64,000 nt of DNA from Streptomyces armeniacus (GTDB lineage Bacteria > Actinomycetota > Actinomycetes > Streptomycetales > Streptomycetaceae), in contig NZ_CP031320.1 in assembly GCF_003355155.1 (NCBI RefSeq), positions 3,835,367-3,899,366 of the forward strand, in the 5' to 3' direction. Under the pieces are notes generated by a model. The model had not been told where the DNA came from, did not search any database, and saw only the letters and a list, made by a program, of their open reading frames with translations. This document shows, piece after piece, positions 17,412-26,204 of this stretch (its first letter is position 1; the number at the start of each line of letters is the position of its first letter). The position numbers and the translations under genes are program-made.

Positions 17412-17739
17412 GTGGTGATCCTTCCACCCGGGACTGACACCGGGACTGACAGCGGCGCCCGTGCCTGAGGCGTACGAGCCCGCCCGTCCGAAGACACCGG
17501 TGGCCCCGATGTGTTCATCCGGCCCGTACGGGTACACGGCGCGGCGTCAACGCGGACAGCCGTGTCGTCATCGGGGGCCGAGAAATAGTCGCACATCACC
17601 ATGTGGTGATCCTTCCACCCGGGACTGACACCGGGACTGACAGCGGCGCCCGTGCCTGAGGCGTACGAGCCCGCCCGTCCGAAGACACCGGTGGCCCCGA
17701 TGTGTTCATCCGGCCCGTACGGGTACACGGCGCGGCGTC
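17358..17739. repeat. Exact 191-bp tandem duplication
   Basis: Positions 17358-17548 and 17549-17739 are identical head-to-tail copies. Each contains the first 18 codons (on the minus strand) of the 147-residue gene, its ribosome binding site and upstream sequence. The duplication increases the distance between that gene and the divergent gas-vesicle operon and creates spurious open frames. It could be recent in vivo or an assembly error. Confidence 0.95.
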
Positions 17740-17796
17740 CCCTTCTCCGGAAGGCGGAACGACAGCGGATACGTGGCCGGGCGGAAGGAGGACCGT

Positions 17797-18129
17797 ATGG
17801 GCACCGACGCCACGGCCGGCGAAACGGCCGGCGCTGGCGGACCTGGCGGCGCGCACGAGCGCGCCTCCGCGCCCGAGGCCCTGCGGGCCGCCGCGGAGCA
17901 GCTGGCCCAGCTCCTGGGCCGGGCGCCCGACTCGGTCTCCGCACTCAAACCGGATGACGACGGCTGGACGGCGCACGTCGAGGTCGTGGAGATCGAGCGG
18001 ATCCCCGACACCACCAGTGTGATGGCGAGTTACCGGGTGAACCTCGACCACGCGGGGCGGCTGCTCGGCTACGAGCGGATCCGCCGGTACGCGCGCGGCC
18101 AGCTCGACCGCGAGAACGGCCGCCGTTAG
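17797..18129 (+). CDS. gvpO: Gas vesicle protein GvpO
   Basis: A 110-residue GvpO-family protein, first gene of the gas-vesicle operon. The family core is DDGWTAHVEVVEIERIPDTT followed by MASYRVNLDHAGRLLGYERIRRYARGQ. The N-terminal 30 residues are Ala/Gly-rich linker. ATG 17797 has AAGGAGGA 4 bp upstream. GvpO is an accessory protein needed in haloarchaea and found first in Streptomyces clusters of order O-A-F-G-J-L-S-K, as here. Its exact role in actinomycetes, where buoyant vesicles are rarely reported, is unclear. Confidence 0.9.
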   Translation: MGTDATAGETAGAGGPGGAHERASAPEALRAAAEQLAQLLGRAPDSVSALKPDDDGWTAHVEVVEIERIPDTTSVMASYRVNLDHAGRLLGYERIRRYARGQLDRENGRR

Positions 18130-18141
18130 CCGCACCGTCAA

Positions 18142-18213
18142 CCGCAGAAACCGCAGAAACCGCAGAAACCGCAGAAACCGCAGAAACCGCAGAAAGCGCA
18201 GAAAGCGCAGAAA
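18142..18213 (+). repeat. 9-bp tandem repeat between gvpO and gvpA
   Basis: Six perfect CCGCAGAAA units followed by two GCGCAGAAA units, 72 bp with no interruption, begin 12 bp after the gvpO stop. The unit length is a multiple of three but the repeat lies in untranslated leader between gvpO and gvpA. Length changes by slippage could alter spacing or mRNA structure upstream of gvpA. Confidence 0.95.
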
Positions 18214-18277
18214 CCCGTTCCCACACGCATGCGGACTTCAGCAGCGCGGCACGCGCTGACGGAAGGAGAGCCGCGCC

Positions 18278-18739
18278 ATGACAGTGACAACGCAGCAGCC
18301 GAGCGCACCGCCCGCGACCGGACGGTCCGGCTCCGGCACGCTCTACGACGTACTGGAACTCATCCTGGACCGCGGGCTGGTGATCGACGTGTTCGCCCGT
18401 GTGTCCCTCGTCGGCATCGAGATACTCAAGGTCGACGTGCGCATCGTCGTCGCCAGCGTCGACACGTACCTGCGCTTCGCCGAGGCCTGCAACCGGCTCG
18501 ACCTGGAGGCGTTCGACAAGGCCCCCAGCAAGATCACGGACCTGCCCGGGGAGCTGACCGAGAGCGGCGCCAAGGGCAAGTCGAAGGGCGCGCTGAGCGG
18601 CGCCGTCGAGGCGTTCACCGACTCCCTCGGGAAGGGCCGGGGCGAGGAACCGGAAGAGGAGTCGCAGAAGCGGCGTACCGCCAAGTCCTCGTCCGGCACG
18701 AGCCGTACGGCCCGCCGCAAGGAGACGGAGGAGGCGTAG
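18278..18739 (+). CDS. gvpA: Gas vesicle structural protein GvpA
   Basis: A 153-residue GvpA-family protein. The conserved shell-forming segment spans about residues 20-75: LYDVLELILDRGLVIDVFAR, SLVGIEILKVDVRIVVASVDTYLRFAEA. This packs into the ribbed gas-vesicle wall. A long, charged, Lys/Glu/Arg-rich tail of about 75 residues follows, unlike the short GvpA of cyanobacteria and similar to other Streptomyces versions. ATG 18278 has GGAAGGAGAG upstream. The cluster has three GvpA-type proteins, and this one is in the gvpA position, so GvpJ-like function is the alternative. Confidence 0.9.
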   Translation: MTVTTQQPSAPPATGRSGSGTLYDVLELILDRGLVIDVFARVSLVGIEILKVDVRIVVASVDTYLRFAEACNRLDLEAFDKAPSKITDLPGELTESGAKGKSKGALSGAVEAFTDSLGKGRGEEPEEESQKRRTAKSSSGTSRTARRKETEEA

Positions 18740-18742
18740 GGC

Positions 18743-19456
18743 ATGGGTGTCTACGTCTACGCGATCGTGGCACAGGACCACCCGGTCCGCCTCGACGGGC
18801 TGAACGGGGTCGGTGAACCGCCCGCGGAGCTGCGTACGCTGGCCAGCGGACCGCTGAAGGCCGTGGTGAGCGACGCCCCCGCGGAACTGCGCGCCAAGCG
18901 CCGCGACCTGGCCGCCCACCACGGCGTACTGGAGCGCCTGATGGCGGACGGCGCCGTGCTCCCGATGCGCTTCGGGCTCGTCGCGGAGGACGAACCGTCC
19001 GTGGCGTCGGCGCTCGCGGAGAACGCCGACGGATACACCGGGCAGCTCCAACGGGTCGACGGCTGCGTGGAGTACAACCTCAAGGTCTCCCGCGACGAGG
19101 ACGGTCTGCTGCGCGAGATCGTCGGCGAGTCGGAGGAGATCCGGCAGCTGAACGAGCGCACCCGGCAGAACCCGACCGCGCACGACGACCGCATCGCGCT
19201 GGGCGAACTGGTCACGCGCGAGGTCGAACGCCGCAAGGGCGACGAGGCCGTGGCGCTCGTGGAACGGGTCGCACCGGCGGCCGTGCTGCACGCAGAGACG
19301 CCGCCCGTCGAACAGGACTTCCTCAACGCGTCGTTCCTGGTGGAACGGGCGCGGGCCGGGGAGTTCACGGAGACGGTACGCGCGGAGGCGGCGCGGCGCG
19401 GCGACGAGTACGAGGTGAAGCTGCACGGTCCCCTGCCCCCGTACAGCTTTGTCTGA
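18743..19456 (+). CDS. gvpF: Gas vesicle protein GvpF
   Basis: A 237-residue GvpF/GvpL-family accessory protein. Family features are the N-terminal VYVYAIVAQDHPV, the HHGVLERLMADGAVLPMRFG segment, CVEYNLKVSRDED and the C-terminal LHGPLPPYSFV. In other systems GvpF binds GvpA and keeps it soluble before assembly. It starts 3 bp after gvpA with GGAGG overlapping the gvpA end, so the genes are probably translationally coupled. Confidence 0.92.
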   Translation: MGVYVYAIVAQDHPVRLDGLNGVGEPPAELRTLASGPLKAVVSDAPAELRAKRRDLAAHHGVLERLMADGAVLPMRFGLVAEDEPSVASALAENADGYTGQLQRVDGCVEYNLKVSRDEDGLLREIVGESEEIRQLNERTRQNPTAHDDRIALGELVTREVERRKGDEAVALVERVAPAAVLHAETPPVEQDFLNASFLVERARAGEFTETVRAEAARRGDEYEVKLHGPLPPYSFV

Positions 19457-19476
19457 AGGCTCGGCGGAGGGCAGCC

Positions 19477-19716
19477 ATGGGACTGATCACGCAGCTCCTC
19501 ACCCTGCCCGCGGCTCCCGTGCGGGGTGCCGCGTGGGTGCTCGACCAGGTGGTCGCGGCCGCCGAGGAGGAGTACTACGACCCGGCCCCCGTACTGCGTG
19601 AACTGCGGGAGCTGGAACAGGCGCTGGTGGACGGCCGTATCGACGCGGACGAGTTCGACCGCCGCGAGGACGAACTGCTCGACCAGCTGGAGTGGTTGGA
19701 GGCGCACCGCCCGTGA
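19477..19716 (+). CDS. gvpG: Gas vesicle protein GvpG
   Basis: A 79-residue GvpG-family protein: MGLITQLLTLPAAPVRG, then WVLDQVVAAAEEEYYDP and an acidic helical C-terminus with ELEQALVDGRIDADEFDRRE. GvpG is a small accessory protein required for vesicle formation in other organisms. The RBS CGGCGGAGG lies before ATG 19477. Its stop overlaps the gvpJ start by 4 bp (GTGA). Confidence 0.92.
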   Translation: MGLITQLLTLPAAPVRGAAWVLDQVVAAAEEEYYDPAPVLRELRELEQALVDGRIDADEFDRREDELLDQLEWLEAHRP

Positions 19717-20096
19717 CCGAATCCGTCGCACACCGTACGGGCCCGTCCCCGGCGCGGGGCATGGCCCCGTACGGCCAGGGAGGGTCCTCGGCGAACCTCG
19801 CCGACATCCTGGAGAGGGTGCTCGACAAGGGCGTGGTCATCGCCGGGGACATCCAGATCAACCTGCTCGACATCGAGCTGCTGACGATCAAGCTGCGGCT
19901 GCTCGTGGCCTCCGTCGACAAGGCGAAGGAGATGGGCATCGACTGGTGGGAGCACGACCCGTCGCTGTCGTCCCGGGCACGCCCGCCGCTGCGGGAACGC
20001 GACGGCGGGGACCGGCCGTCGCTGACCGAGGAGAACGAGCGGCTGCGCGCGGAGATCGCCGAGCTGCGCGCGGCACGGGAACCGCAAGGGAGGTGA
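19713..20096 (+). CDS. gvpJ: GvpA-family gas vesicle protein, gvpJ position
   Basis: A 127-residue GvpA-like protein. The conserved core is LADILERVLDKGVVIAGDIQ with NLLDIELLTIKLRLLVASVD, followed by KAKEMGIDWWEHDP, a signature common to GvpJ-type minor proteins, and a coiled-coil-like tail (EENERLRAEIAELRAA). GvpJ is thought to nucleate or cap vesicle tips. The GTG start at 19713 overlaps the gvpG stop. Confidence 0.88.
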   Translation: MTESVAHRTGPSPARGMAPYGQGGSSANLADILERVLDKGVVIAGDIQINLLDIELLTIKLRLLVASVDKAKEMGIDWWEHDPSLSSRARPPLRERDGGDRPSLTEENERLRAEIAELRAAREPQGR

Positions 20097-20103
20097 CGCA
20101 CGG

Positions 20104-21075
20104 ATGAGCAGCCACGAACAGACGCAGACGCAGGCAGCCGCACCCGCGCCCGCGCCCGTACCGACGCCGACGCGCGAACAGGCCCCGGACCAGGGGCGGT
20201 TGAGCTACGCGTACGCCGTCGGCCGCGCGCTCCCCGAGCTGGAGATCGCACTGGGCCCGGTCACGGGCATGGGCGGGGCGCCGCTGCGTACGGTCGACGC
20301 CGACGGGCTGGCCGCCGTGGTGTGCGGCGTGCCGGAGGCGGAGTACGGCGAGGACGCGCTCCGGGCCCGGCTGGAGGACCTGGGCGAACTGGAGGAGCTG
20401 GCCCGCGCGCACCACTCGGTGGTGGACGCGCTCGCCCGGCAGACCACCGTGCTGCCACTGCGGCTGGCGACCGTCTACCTCGACGACGCGCGCGTGGCCG
20501 CGATGCTGCGCGGCGCCGGACCGGAGCTGCGCGACCGGCTGAACCGGCTGGACGGGCGGGTGGAGTGGGGCGTGAAGGTGTACGCGGACCCGGAGGCCGA
20601 CTCGTCGTCCTCCGCCGACCACTCGCACCCGGAGACGCCCGACGGCGGAGCCCGTACCGACGGTACCGACGGTACGGACCGCGCCGAGCGCCCCGGGCGC
20701 GCGTACCTGCGGCAGCGCAGGGAGCAGCTGAACTCGCGTGACGACGCTTTCCGCGCCGCGCGCGAGGGCGTACGGCGGGCACTCGCCGCCGCGGCCGCGC
20801 ACGCGGAGGACCGGGTGACGCACCGGCCGCAGCAGGGCGAACTCGCCGGGGACGCGGGCCAGAACGTCGCGAACGAGGCGTTCCTGGTGTCGCTCGACCG
20901 CTCCGAGGCGTTCCGGGCCGCCGTCGAGGAGGCGGACGCCGGCCTGCGGGGGGTGCGGATCGAGGTGACGGGGCCGTGGGCGCCGTACTCCTTCGCGACA
21001 CCCGTACGGGCGCCGGCCGGCCCCAGCCCCAGCCCCGGCGCCGGCACCGAGGAGGAGGCCGGCCGTGCGGGATGA
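20104..21075 (+). CDS. gvpL: Gas vesicle protein GvpL
   Basis: A 323-residue GvpF/L-family protein, longer than GvpF. It has SYAYAVGRALP, HHSVVDALARQTTVLPLRLA, VEWGVKVYAD, and the C-terminal IEVTGPWAPYSFATP. Two low-complexity insertions mark it: an Ala/Pro/Thr N-terminus and a Ser/Asp/Thr linker with a TDG repeat at about residue 180. ATG 20104 has AGGGAGG upstream. The 3' end overlaps gvpS by 11 bp. Confidence 0.9.
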   Translation: MSSHEQTQTQAAAPAPAPVPTPTREQAPDQGRLSYAYAVGRALPELEIALGPVTGMGGAPLRTVDADGLAAVVCGVPEAEYGEDALRARLEDLGELEELARAHHSVVDALARQTTVLPLRLATVYLDDARVAAMLRGAGPELRDRLNRLDGRVEWGVKVYADPEADSSSSADHSHPETPDGGARTDGTDGTDRAERPGRAYLRQRREQLNSRDDAFRAAREGVRRALAAAAAHAEDRVTHRPQQGELAGDAGQNVANEAFLVSLDRSEAFRAAVEEADAGLRGVRIEVTGPWAPYSFATPVRAPAGPSPSPGAGTEEEAGRAG

Positions 21076-21277
21076 CGTGCTGCTGCGGGGCTTCGACGGT
21101 GAGCCTGACCTGGCCGGGCGCCAGGTGGCCCTGATCGACCTGCTGGACCGGCTGCTCAACGGCGGCGCGGTGCTGACCGGTGACGTGGTGCTGTCCGTGG
21201 CCGACGTCGATCTCGTGCACATCGACCTGCGTGCCGTGATCCGCTCGGTCACGGCGGACAGCCCGGTCGTCTGGTGA
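21065..21277 (+). CDS. gvpS: Small GvpA-family gas vesicle protein, gvpS position
   Basis: A 70-residue protein with only the GvpA-type core: LIDLLDRLLNGGAVLTGDVV, LSVADVDLVHIDLRAVIRSV. It is the third GvpA paralogue in the operon and occupies the gvpS position of Streptomyces clusters. The GTG start at 21065 lies within the end of gvpL, with GAGGAGG 4 bp upstream, indicating coupled translation. Confidence 0.85.
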   Translation: MRDDVLLRGFDGEPDLAGRQVALIDLLDRLLNGGAVLTGDVVLSVADVDLVHIDLRAVIRSVTADSPVVW

Positions 21278-21300
21278 CCCGCGCCGGAAGGAGGCACCCC

Positions 21301-21729
21301 GTGACAACGGCGACACCCGCGGCGTCCGCGGCACCCGCGCCGTCCGCCCGTATCGGCGAGGTGGCGCAGGCCGCAGCCCGCGCGTTCGACCTGCTGCCGG
21401 CCGGCCCCGGCGGCCCCGGCGGGCGCCGCCCCGGCGGACACGCCGCGTCCGGACCCGCGCAGCGCCTGCGCACCGACCCGGACAGCGTGGAGCGCGACCT
21501 GATGAAGCTCGTGCTCACCCTCGTGGAGCTGCTGCGGCAGCTGATGGAGCGTACGGCGCTGCACCGCGTCGACGAGGGTGACCTGACGGAAGAGCAGGAG
21601 GAACGCGTCGGGATGACGCTGATGACGCTCCAGGAGCGCATGGCGGAGCTGTGCGAGCAGCACGGCCTGCGCCCCGAAGACCTGAACCTGGACCTGGGCC
21701 CGCTCGGCACCCTCCTGCCGCCCCGCTGA
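21301..21729 (+). CDS. gvpK: Gas vesicle protein GvpK
   Basis: A 142-residue GvpK-family protein, last gene of the vesicle operon. The family domain runs from [20 protein letters not shown] through [20 protein letters not shown] to [14 protein letters not shown] and [13 protein letters not shown]. The first 60 residues are an Ala/Gly/Pro-rich extension. GTG 21301 has GGAAGGAGG upstream. The 197-bp gap that follows separates the operon from the phosphoketolase gene. Confidence 0.92.
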   Translation: MTTATPAASAAPAPSARIGEVAQAAARAFDLLPAGPGGPGGRRPGGHAASGPAQRLRTDPDSVERDLMKLVLTLVELLRQLMERTALHRVDEGDLTEEQEERVGMTLMTLQERMAELCEQHGLRPEDLNLDLGPLGTLLPPR

Positions 21730-21926
21730 CCCGCCGCGCGCCCGTCCGCCGTACGCGCCGTGCGGGCACGCGCCATGCGGGTGCCCCCGGCGAATGGCGG
21801 GCCGCCGCTCACCGGGGGACGCTGGTGACGACGACACGACCGAGCGACTCCCAGGACGCGCCCGCGACCCCGGGCCACGCGTGCCCGCGCGACCCCGCGT
21901 GCCCAGTCCCGAGCAGAGAGGCCCTC

Positions 21927-24416
21927 ATGCGTGACATGCCAGCCGCCGCACCCTCCGCACCCGCGGCCGCCGCACACGTAGCCGCCCCCGCGTCGTCCGC
22001 CGGGACCGCCGCGCCTGCCGGGACCGCCGCGATCGGCGAGCTGAACGACGAGACGCTGGCGGCCCTCGACGCGCACTGGCGGGCGGCCAACTACCTCTCG
22101 GTCGGTCAGATCTACCTGCTGGACAACCCCCTGCTGGCCGAGCCCCTGCGGCCCGAGCACATCAAGCCGCGGCTGCTCGGCCACTGGGGCACCTCACCGG
22201 GCCTGAACCTCGTGTACACGCACCTCAACCGGGCGATCACGGTCCGCGACCTGGACGCCGTCTGCTTCTGGGGCCCCGGCCACGGCGGTCCCGCCGTCCT
22301 CGCCAACTCGTGGCTGGAGGGCAGCTACAGCGAGACGTACCCGGACGTCACCCGTGACGCCGCGGGCATGGCACGGCTGTTCCGGCAGTTCTCCTTCCCG
22401 GGCGGCGTGCCCAGCCACGTGGCGCCCGAGACGCCCGGCTCCCTGCACGAGGGCGGCGAGCTCGGCTACTCGCTGTCGCACGCGTACGGCGCCGCCCTGG
22501 ACAACCCCGGCCTGCTCTCCGTCTGCGTCATCGGCGATGGCGAGGCCGAGACGGGGCCGCTGGCCGCGTCCTGGCACGCGAACAAGTTCCTCGATCCCGT
22601 ACACGACGGCGCCGTGCTGCCCGTGCTGCACCTCAACGGGTACAAGATCGCCAACCCCACGGTCCTCGCCCGCCTCCCCGAGCCCGAGCTCGACGCGTTC
22701 CTGCGCGGCTGCGGCCACGAGCCGGTCACCGTCTCCGGCGACGACCCGATGACCGTCCACCGCGCCCTCGCGCACGCGCTGGACGGCGCGCTGGACCGCA
22801 TCGCGCTGATCCAGCGCGAGGCCCGTACGGAGGGCGAGACCCGCCGCCCTCGGTGGCCGATGATCGTGCTGCGTACGCCCAAGGGCTGGACCGGCCCGCG
22901 GCAGGTGGACGGGCAGCCCGTCGAGGACACCTGGCGCGCGCACCAGGTGCCGCTGCCCGCCGTCCGCGAGAACGCGGACCACCTGCGGCAGTTGGAGGAG
23001 TGGATTCGCTCCTACCGGCCCGCGGAGCTGTTCGGCACGGACGGCGCCCCACGCCCGCGAGTGCTCGCCCCCGTGCCGGCCGGCGCGCGGCGGCTCGGCG
23101 CGAACCCGCACGCCAACGGCGGGCTGCTGCTGCGCGACCTGCCGATGCCGCCGCTGGAGCCGTACGCCGCCGAGCTCCCGGACGGGCGGCCGGGCGCCGG
23201 CTCGCACGAGCCGACCCGCGTGCTCGGCGGCATGCTGGCGCGGCTGATGGCGGACACGGCCGAGCGCCGGGACTTCCGGATCGTCGGCCCGGACGAGACC
23301 GAGTCCAACCGGCTGCAGGACGTCTACGAGGCGACCGGCAAGGCGTGGCAGGACCGCACACTCGACACGGACGAGCATCTGGACCGGCACGGCCGCGTCA
23401 TGGAGACACTGTCCGAACACACCTGCCAGGGCTGGCTGGAGGGCTACCTGCTCACCGGCAGGCACGGCCTGTTCTCCTGCTACGAGGCGTTCGCGCACAT
23501 CGTCGACTCGATGGTGAACCAGCACATCAAGTGGCTGCGCGTGACCCGCGAGCTGCCCTGGCGGCGGCCGATCGCCTCCCTCAACTACCTGCTCACCTCC
23601 CACGTGTGGCGCCAGGACCACAACGGCTTCTCGCACCAGGACCCCGGCTTCGTCGACCACGTCCTGAACAAGGCGCCCGAGGTCGTACGGGTCTATCTGC
23701 CGCCCGACGCCAACACCCTGCTGTCGGTGGCGGACCACGCCCTGCGCAGCCGCGACTACGTCAACGTGATCGTCGCCGGCAAGCAGCCCTGCTTCGACTG
23801 GCTGACCCTGGAGCAGGCACGCGCGCACTGCGCGCGCGGCGCCGGCATCTGGGAGTGGGCGGGCACCGATGACGGCACCGGCGAACCCGACGTGGTGCTC
23901 GCCGCCGCCGGCGACGTGCCCACACAGGAGGTGCTGGCCGCGGCGGCGCTGCTGCGGGAGCACCTGCCGGAGCTGTCCGTACGGGTCGTGAACGTCGTCG
24001 ACCTGGCCCGGCTGCTGCCGCGCGAGGAGCATCCGCACGGGATGCCGGGCGCGGAGTTCGACGCGCTGTTCACCGCCGACCGGCCGGTGATCTTCGCGTA
24101 CCACGGCTACCCGTGGCTGATCCACCGCCTCGCCTACCGCCGTACCGGCCACGCGCACCTGCACGTCCGCGGCTACAAGGAGATCGGCACCACCACGACG
24201 CCCTTCGACATGGTGGTGCGGAACGACCTGGACCGCTACCGGCTGGTCATGGACGTCATCGACCGCGTGCCGGGGCTGGCCGTACGGGCGGGCGCCGTAC
24301 GGCAGCGCATGGAGGACGTACGGCTGCGGCACCACGACTGGATCCGCGAGCACGGGAACGACCTGCCGGAGGTCGCGGACTGGCGCTGGACGCCGCGCGG
24401 GACGGACGGGGGCTGA
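21927..24416 (+). CDS. xfp: Phosphoketolase (xylulose-5-P/fructose-6-P)
   Basis: An 829-residue thiamine-diphosphate phosphoketolase, cleaving xylulose-5-phosphate (and often fructose-6-phosphate) to acetyl phosphate plus an aldose phosphate. Motifs: [50 protein letters not shown], the TPP-binding [14 protein letters not shown], and [14 protein letters not shown]. Length and end points fit the family, plus an Ala-rich N-terminal extension of about 35 residues. ATG 21927 follows GAGCAGAGAGG; ATG 21936 is also possible. It would feed acetyl phosphate to acetyl-CoA by a carbon-saving route. Confidence 0.93.
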   Translation: MRDMPAAAPSAPAAAAHVAAPASSAGTAAPAGTAAIGELNDETLAALDAHWRAANYLSVGQIYLLDNPLLAEPLRPEHIKPRLLGHWGTSPGLNLVYTHLNRAITVRDLDAVCFWGPGHGGPAVLANSWLEGSYSETYPDVTRDAAGMARLFRQFSFPGGVPSHVAPETPGSLHEGGELGYSLSHAYGAALDNPGLLSVCVIGDGEAETGPLAASWHANKFLDPVHDGAVLPVLHLNGYKIANPTVLARLPEPELDAFLRGCGHEPVTVSGDDPMTVHRALAHALDGALDRIALIQREARTEGETRRPRWPMIVLRTPKGWTGPRQVDGQPVEDTWRAHQVPLPAVRENADHLRQLEEWIRSYRPAELFGTDGAPRPRVLAPVPAGARRLGANPHANGGLLLRDLPMPPLEPYAAELPDGRPGAGSHEPTRVLGGMLARLMADTAERRDFRIVGPDETESNRLQDVYEATGKAWQDRTLDTDEHLDRHGRVMETLSEHTCQGWLEGYLLTGRHGLFSCYEAFAHIVDSMVNQHIKWLRVTRELPWRRPIASLNYLLTSHVWRQDHNGFSHQDPGFVDHVLNKAPEVVRVYLPPDANTLLSVADHALRSRDYVNVIVAGKQPCFDWLTLEQARAHCARGAGIWEWAGTDDGTGEPDVVLAAAGDVPTQEVLAAAALLREHLPELSVRVVNVVDLARLLPREEHPHGMPGAEFDALFTADRPVIFAYHGYPWLIHRLAYRRTGHAHLHVRGYKEIGTTTTPFDMVVRNDLDRYRLVMDVIDRVPGLAVRAGAVRQRMEDVRLRHHDWIREHGNDLPEVADWRWTPRGTDGG

Positions 24417-24475
24417 GGGATGTGGCCTGTGCCGCCCGAGGTGCGGGGGCCGTCGGGCTGCCGCAGCCTGGAGGT

Positions 24476-24685
24476 ATGGCTGCACGCCGCCCCCCGGTCG
24501 TGGTGCACCCGCCGACGCAGAGCGGCGGGCGCCGCGTCACGGCGTACGGCCGCATCCTCGGCCTGGCCTACGGCGTCACCGACGTGTACGAGTTCCTGCG
24601 CCGCGCCGGGCTCCCCGAGGACGCGCTGCACCTGGACGACCCCGAGGTGATCGAGTGGCGCGGCGGCGACGAGACGGTCTGGTAG
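24476..24685 (+). CDS. Small hypothetical protein downstream of phosphoketolase
   Basis: A 69-residue protein without known function: VVVHPPTQSGGRRVTAYGRI, LGLAYGVTDVYEFLRRAGL, then an acidic end with DPEVIEWRGGDETVW. The compact, non-repetitive sequence with aromatic residues looks like a real folded protein. ATG 24476 lies only 1 bp after GGAGG, so another nearby start (a GTG in the VVV run) is possible. It sits between phosphoketolase and succinate-semialdehyde dehydrogenase in the same direction. Confidence 0.65.
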   Translation: MAARRPPVVVHPPTQSGGRRVTAYGRILGLAYGVTDVYEFLRRAGLPEDALHLDDPEVIEWRGGDETVW

Positions 24686-24724
24686 CGGACCGGCCCGGCG
24701 CCGCCGGCGCGAGGAGGAGTTTCC

Positions 24725-26131
24725 GTGTCGACGATCGCAACCGTCAATCCGGCCACGGGGGAGACGGTCAAGACCTTCGCCCCGTTCAGCGCCGAGGAGG
24801 TGGCCGAGCGGCTTTCGGCGGCGGTGGACGCGTACCACGAGCACCGTACGACGTCCTTCACGCACCGTAAGAAGCTGCTGCTGACAGCGGCCCGGCTGCT
24901 GGAGGAGGAGCAGGAGGACGTGGCGCGCACCATCACGCTGGAGATGGGCAAGACGCTGGCCGCGTCCCGCGCGGAGACCGCCAAGTGCGTCAAGGCCATG
25001 CGCTGGTACGCCGAGCACGCCGAGGGCCTGCTGGCCGACGAGCACCCCGCGGAGGCCGACGTGGCGGACTCGGGCGCGGTCTCGGTCCTGGTGCGCTACC
25101 GCCCGCTGGGCCCCGTACTCGCCGTCATGCCCTGGAACTTCCCGCTGTGGCAGGTCGTCCGGTTCGCCGCCCCGGCGCTGATGGCCGGGAACGTCGGCCT
25201 GCTCAAGCACGCGTCGAACGTGCCGCAGACCGCGCTCTACATCGAGGAGCTGTTCCGCCGCGCGGGCTTCCCCGAGGGCTGCTTCCAGACTCTGCTGATC
25301 GGCTCGTCCGAGGTCGACGCGGTCCTCCGGGACGAGCGGATCGCCGCCGCGACGCTGACCGGCAGCGAACCGGCGGGCCGCGCCGTCGCCTCCACCGCGG
25401 GCGACACCGTGAAGAAGACGGTGCTCGAACTCGGCGGCAGCGACCCGTACCTCGTGCTGCCCTCCGCCGACCTGGAACGCGCCGCCCGCGTCGGGGTGAC
25501 CGCGCGGGTGCAGAGCAACGGCCAGTCCTGTATCGCCGCCAAGCGGTTCATCGTGCACGCGGAGGTGTACGAACCGTTCGTACGGGACTTCGTCGCGCGG
25601 ATGTCCGCGCTGACCGTGGGCGACCCGACGGACGAGGGCACCGATGTGGGGCCGCTCTCCAGCGAGCAGGGCAGGCGCAGCCTCGAGGAGCTGGTGGACG
25701 ACGCTCGCGCGCACGGTGCCGCCGTGCTGTGCGGCGGCGGACGGCCGCGGGGGCTGACCGACGGCTGGTACTACGAGCCGACGGTGCTCGCGGGCGTCAC
25801 CCCGGACATGCGCATCCACCACGAGGAGGCGTTCGGCCCGGTCGCCACGCTGTACCCGGTCGCGGACCTGGACGAGGCGATCCGTACGGCCAACGACACG
25901 CCGTTCGGGCTGAGTTCGAACGTGTGGACCGAGGACGCGGAGGAGCGGCGGCGCTGCGTACGCGACCTGGAGGCCGGCGGCGTCTATTTCAACGGGATGA
26001 CGGCCTCCCACCCCGGATTCCCGTTCGGCGGCGTGAAGCGGTCCGGTTACGGTCGGGAACTGGCCGGACACGGAATACGCGAGTTCTGCAATGCCACGAC
26101 CGTCTGGCAGGGCGAATCGGCCACACCCTGA
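24725..26131 (+). CDS. gabD: Succinate-semialdehyde dehydrogenase (NADP-type)
   Basis: A 468-residue aldehyde dehydrogenase closest to the short GabD1/Sad class. The general-base glutamate is in LELGGSDPYLVL, the catalytic Cys269 in NGQSCIAAKRF, and cofactor-site residues in VMPWNFPLWQ and LTGSEPAGRAV. The C-terminal GFPFGGVKRSGYGRELAG is also typical. The enzyme would oxidise succinate semialdehyde to succinate, the last step of GABA breakdown. GTG 24725 has GAGGAGGAG upstream. The APC permease at 27884 could supply GABA, but no GABA transaminase is in view, so broader aldehyde substrates remain possible. Confidence 0.88.
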   Translation: MSTIATVNPATGETVKTFAPFSAEEVAERLSAAVDAYHEHRTTSFTHRKKLLLTAARLLEEEQEDVARTITLEMGKTLAASRAETAKCVKAMRWYAEHAEGLLADEHPAEADVADSGAVSVLVRYRPLGPVLAVMPWNFPLWQVVRFAAPALMAGNVGLLKHASNVPQTALYIEELFRRAGFPEGCFQTLLIGSSEVDAVLRDERIAAATLTGSEPAGRAVASTAGDTVKKTVLELGGSDPYLVLPSADLERAARVGVTARVQSNGQSCIAAKRFIVHAEVYEPFVRDFVARMSALTVGDPTDEGTDVGPLSSEQGRRSLEELVDDARAHGAAVLCGGGRPRGLTDGWYYEPTVLAGVTPDMRIHHEEAFGPVATLYPVADLDEAIRTANDTPFGLSSNVWTEDAEERRRCVRDLEAGGVYFNGMTASHPGFPFGGVKRSGYGRELAGHGIREFCNATTVWQGESATP

Positions 26132-26204
26132 CCCGTCGGCGTCTCCTTCCGGTCGGCCGCCAGTACGATGACCGCGCGGGGGCTTGATCCGGGAGGACGG
26201 TGGG

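Noticed and set aside
17405..18141. Minus-strand open frames upstream of gvpO sharing the start of the 147-residue protein
   Set aside because: They arise only because the 191-bp duplication copies a start codon and its binding site. After 18 codons the sequence diverges into non-coding DNA opposite gvpO.
18142..18213. Possible CRISPR or attachment site
   Set aside because: The units are 9 bp with no spacers and no cas or integrase gene is nearby, so it is a simple tandem repeat.
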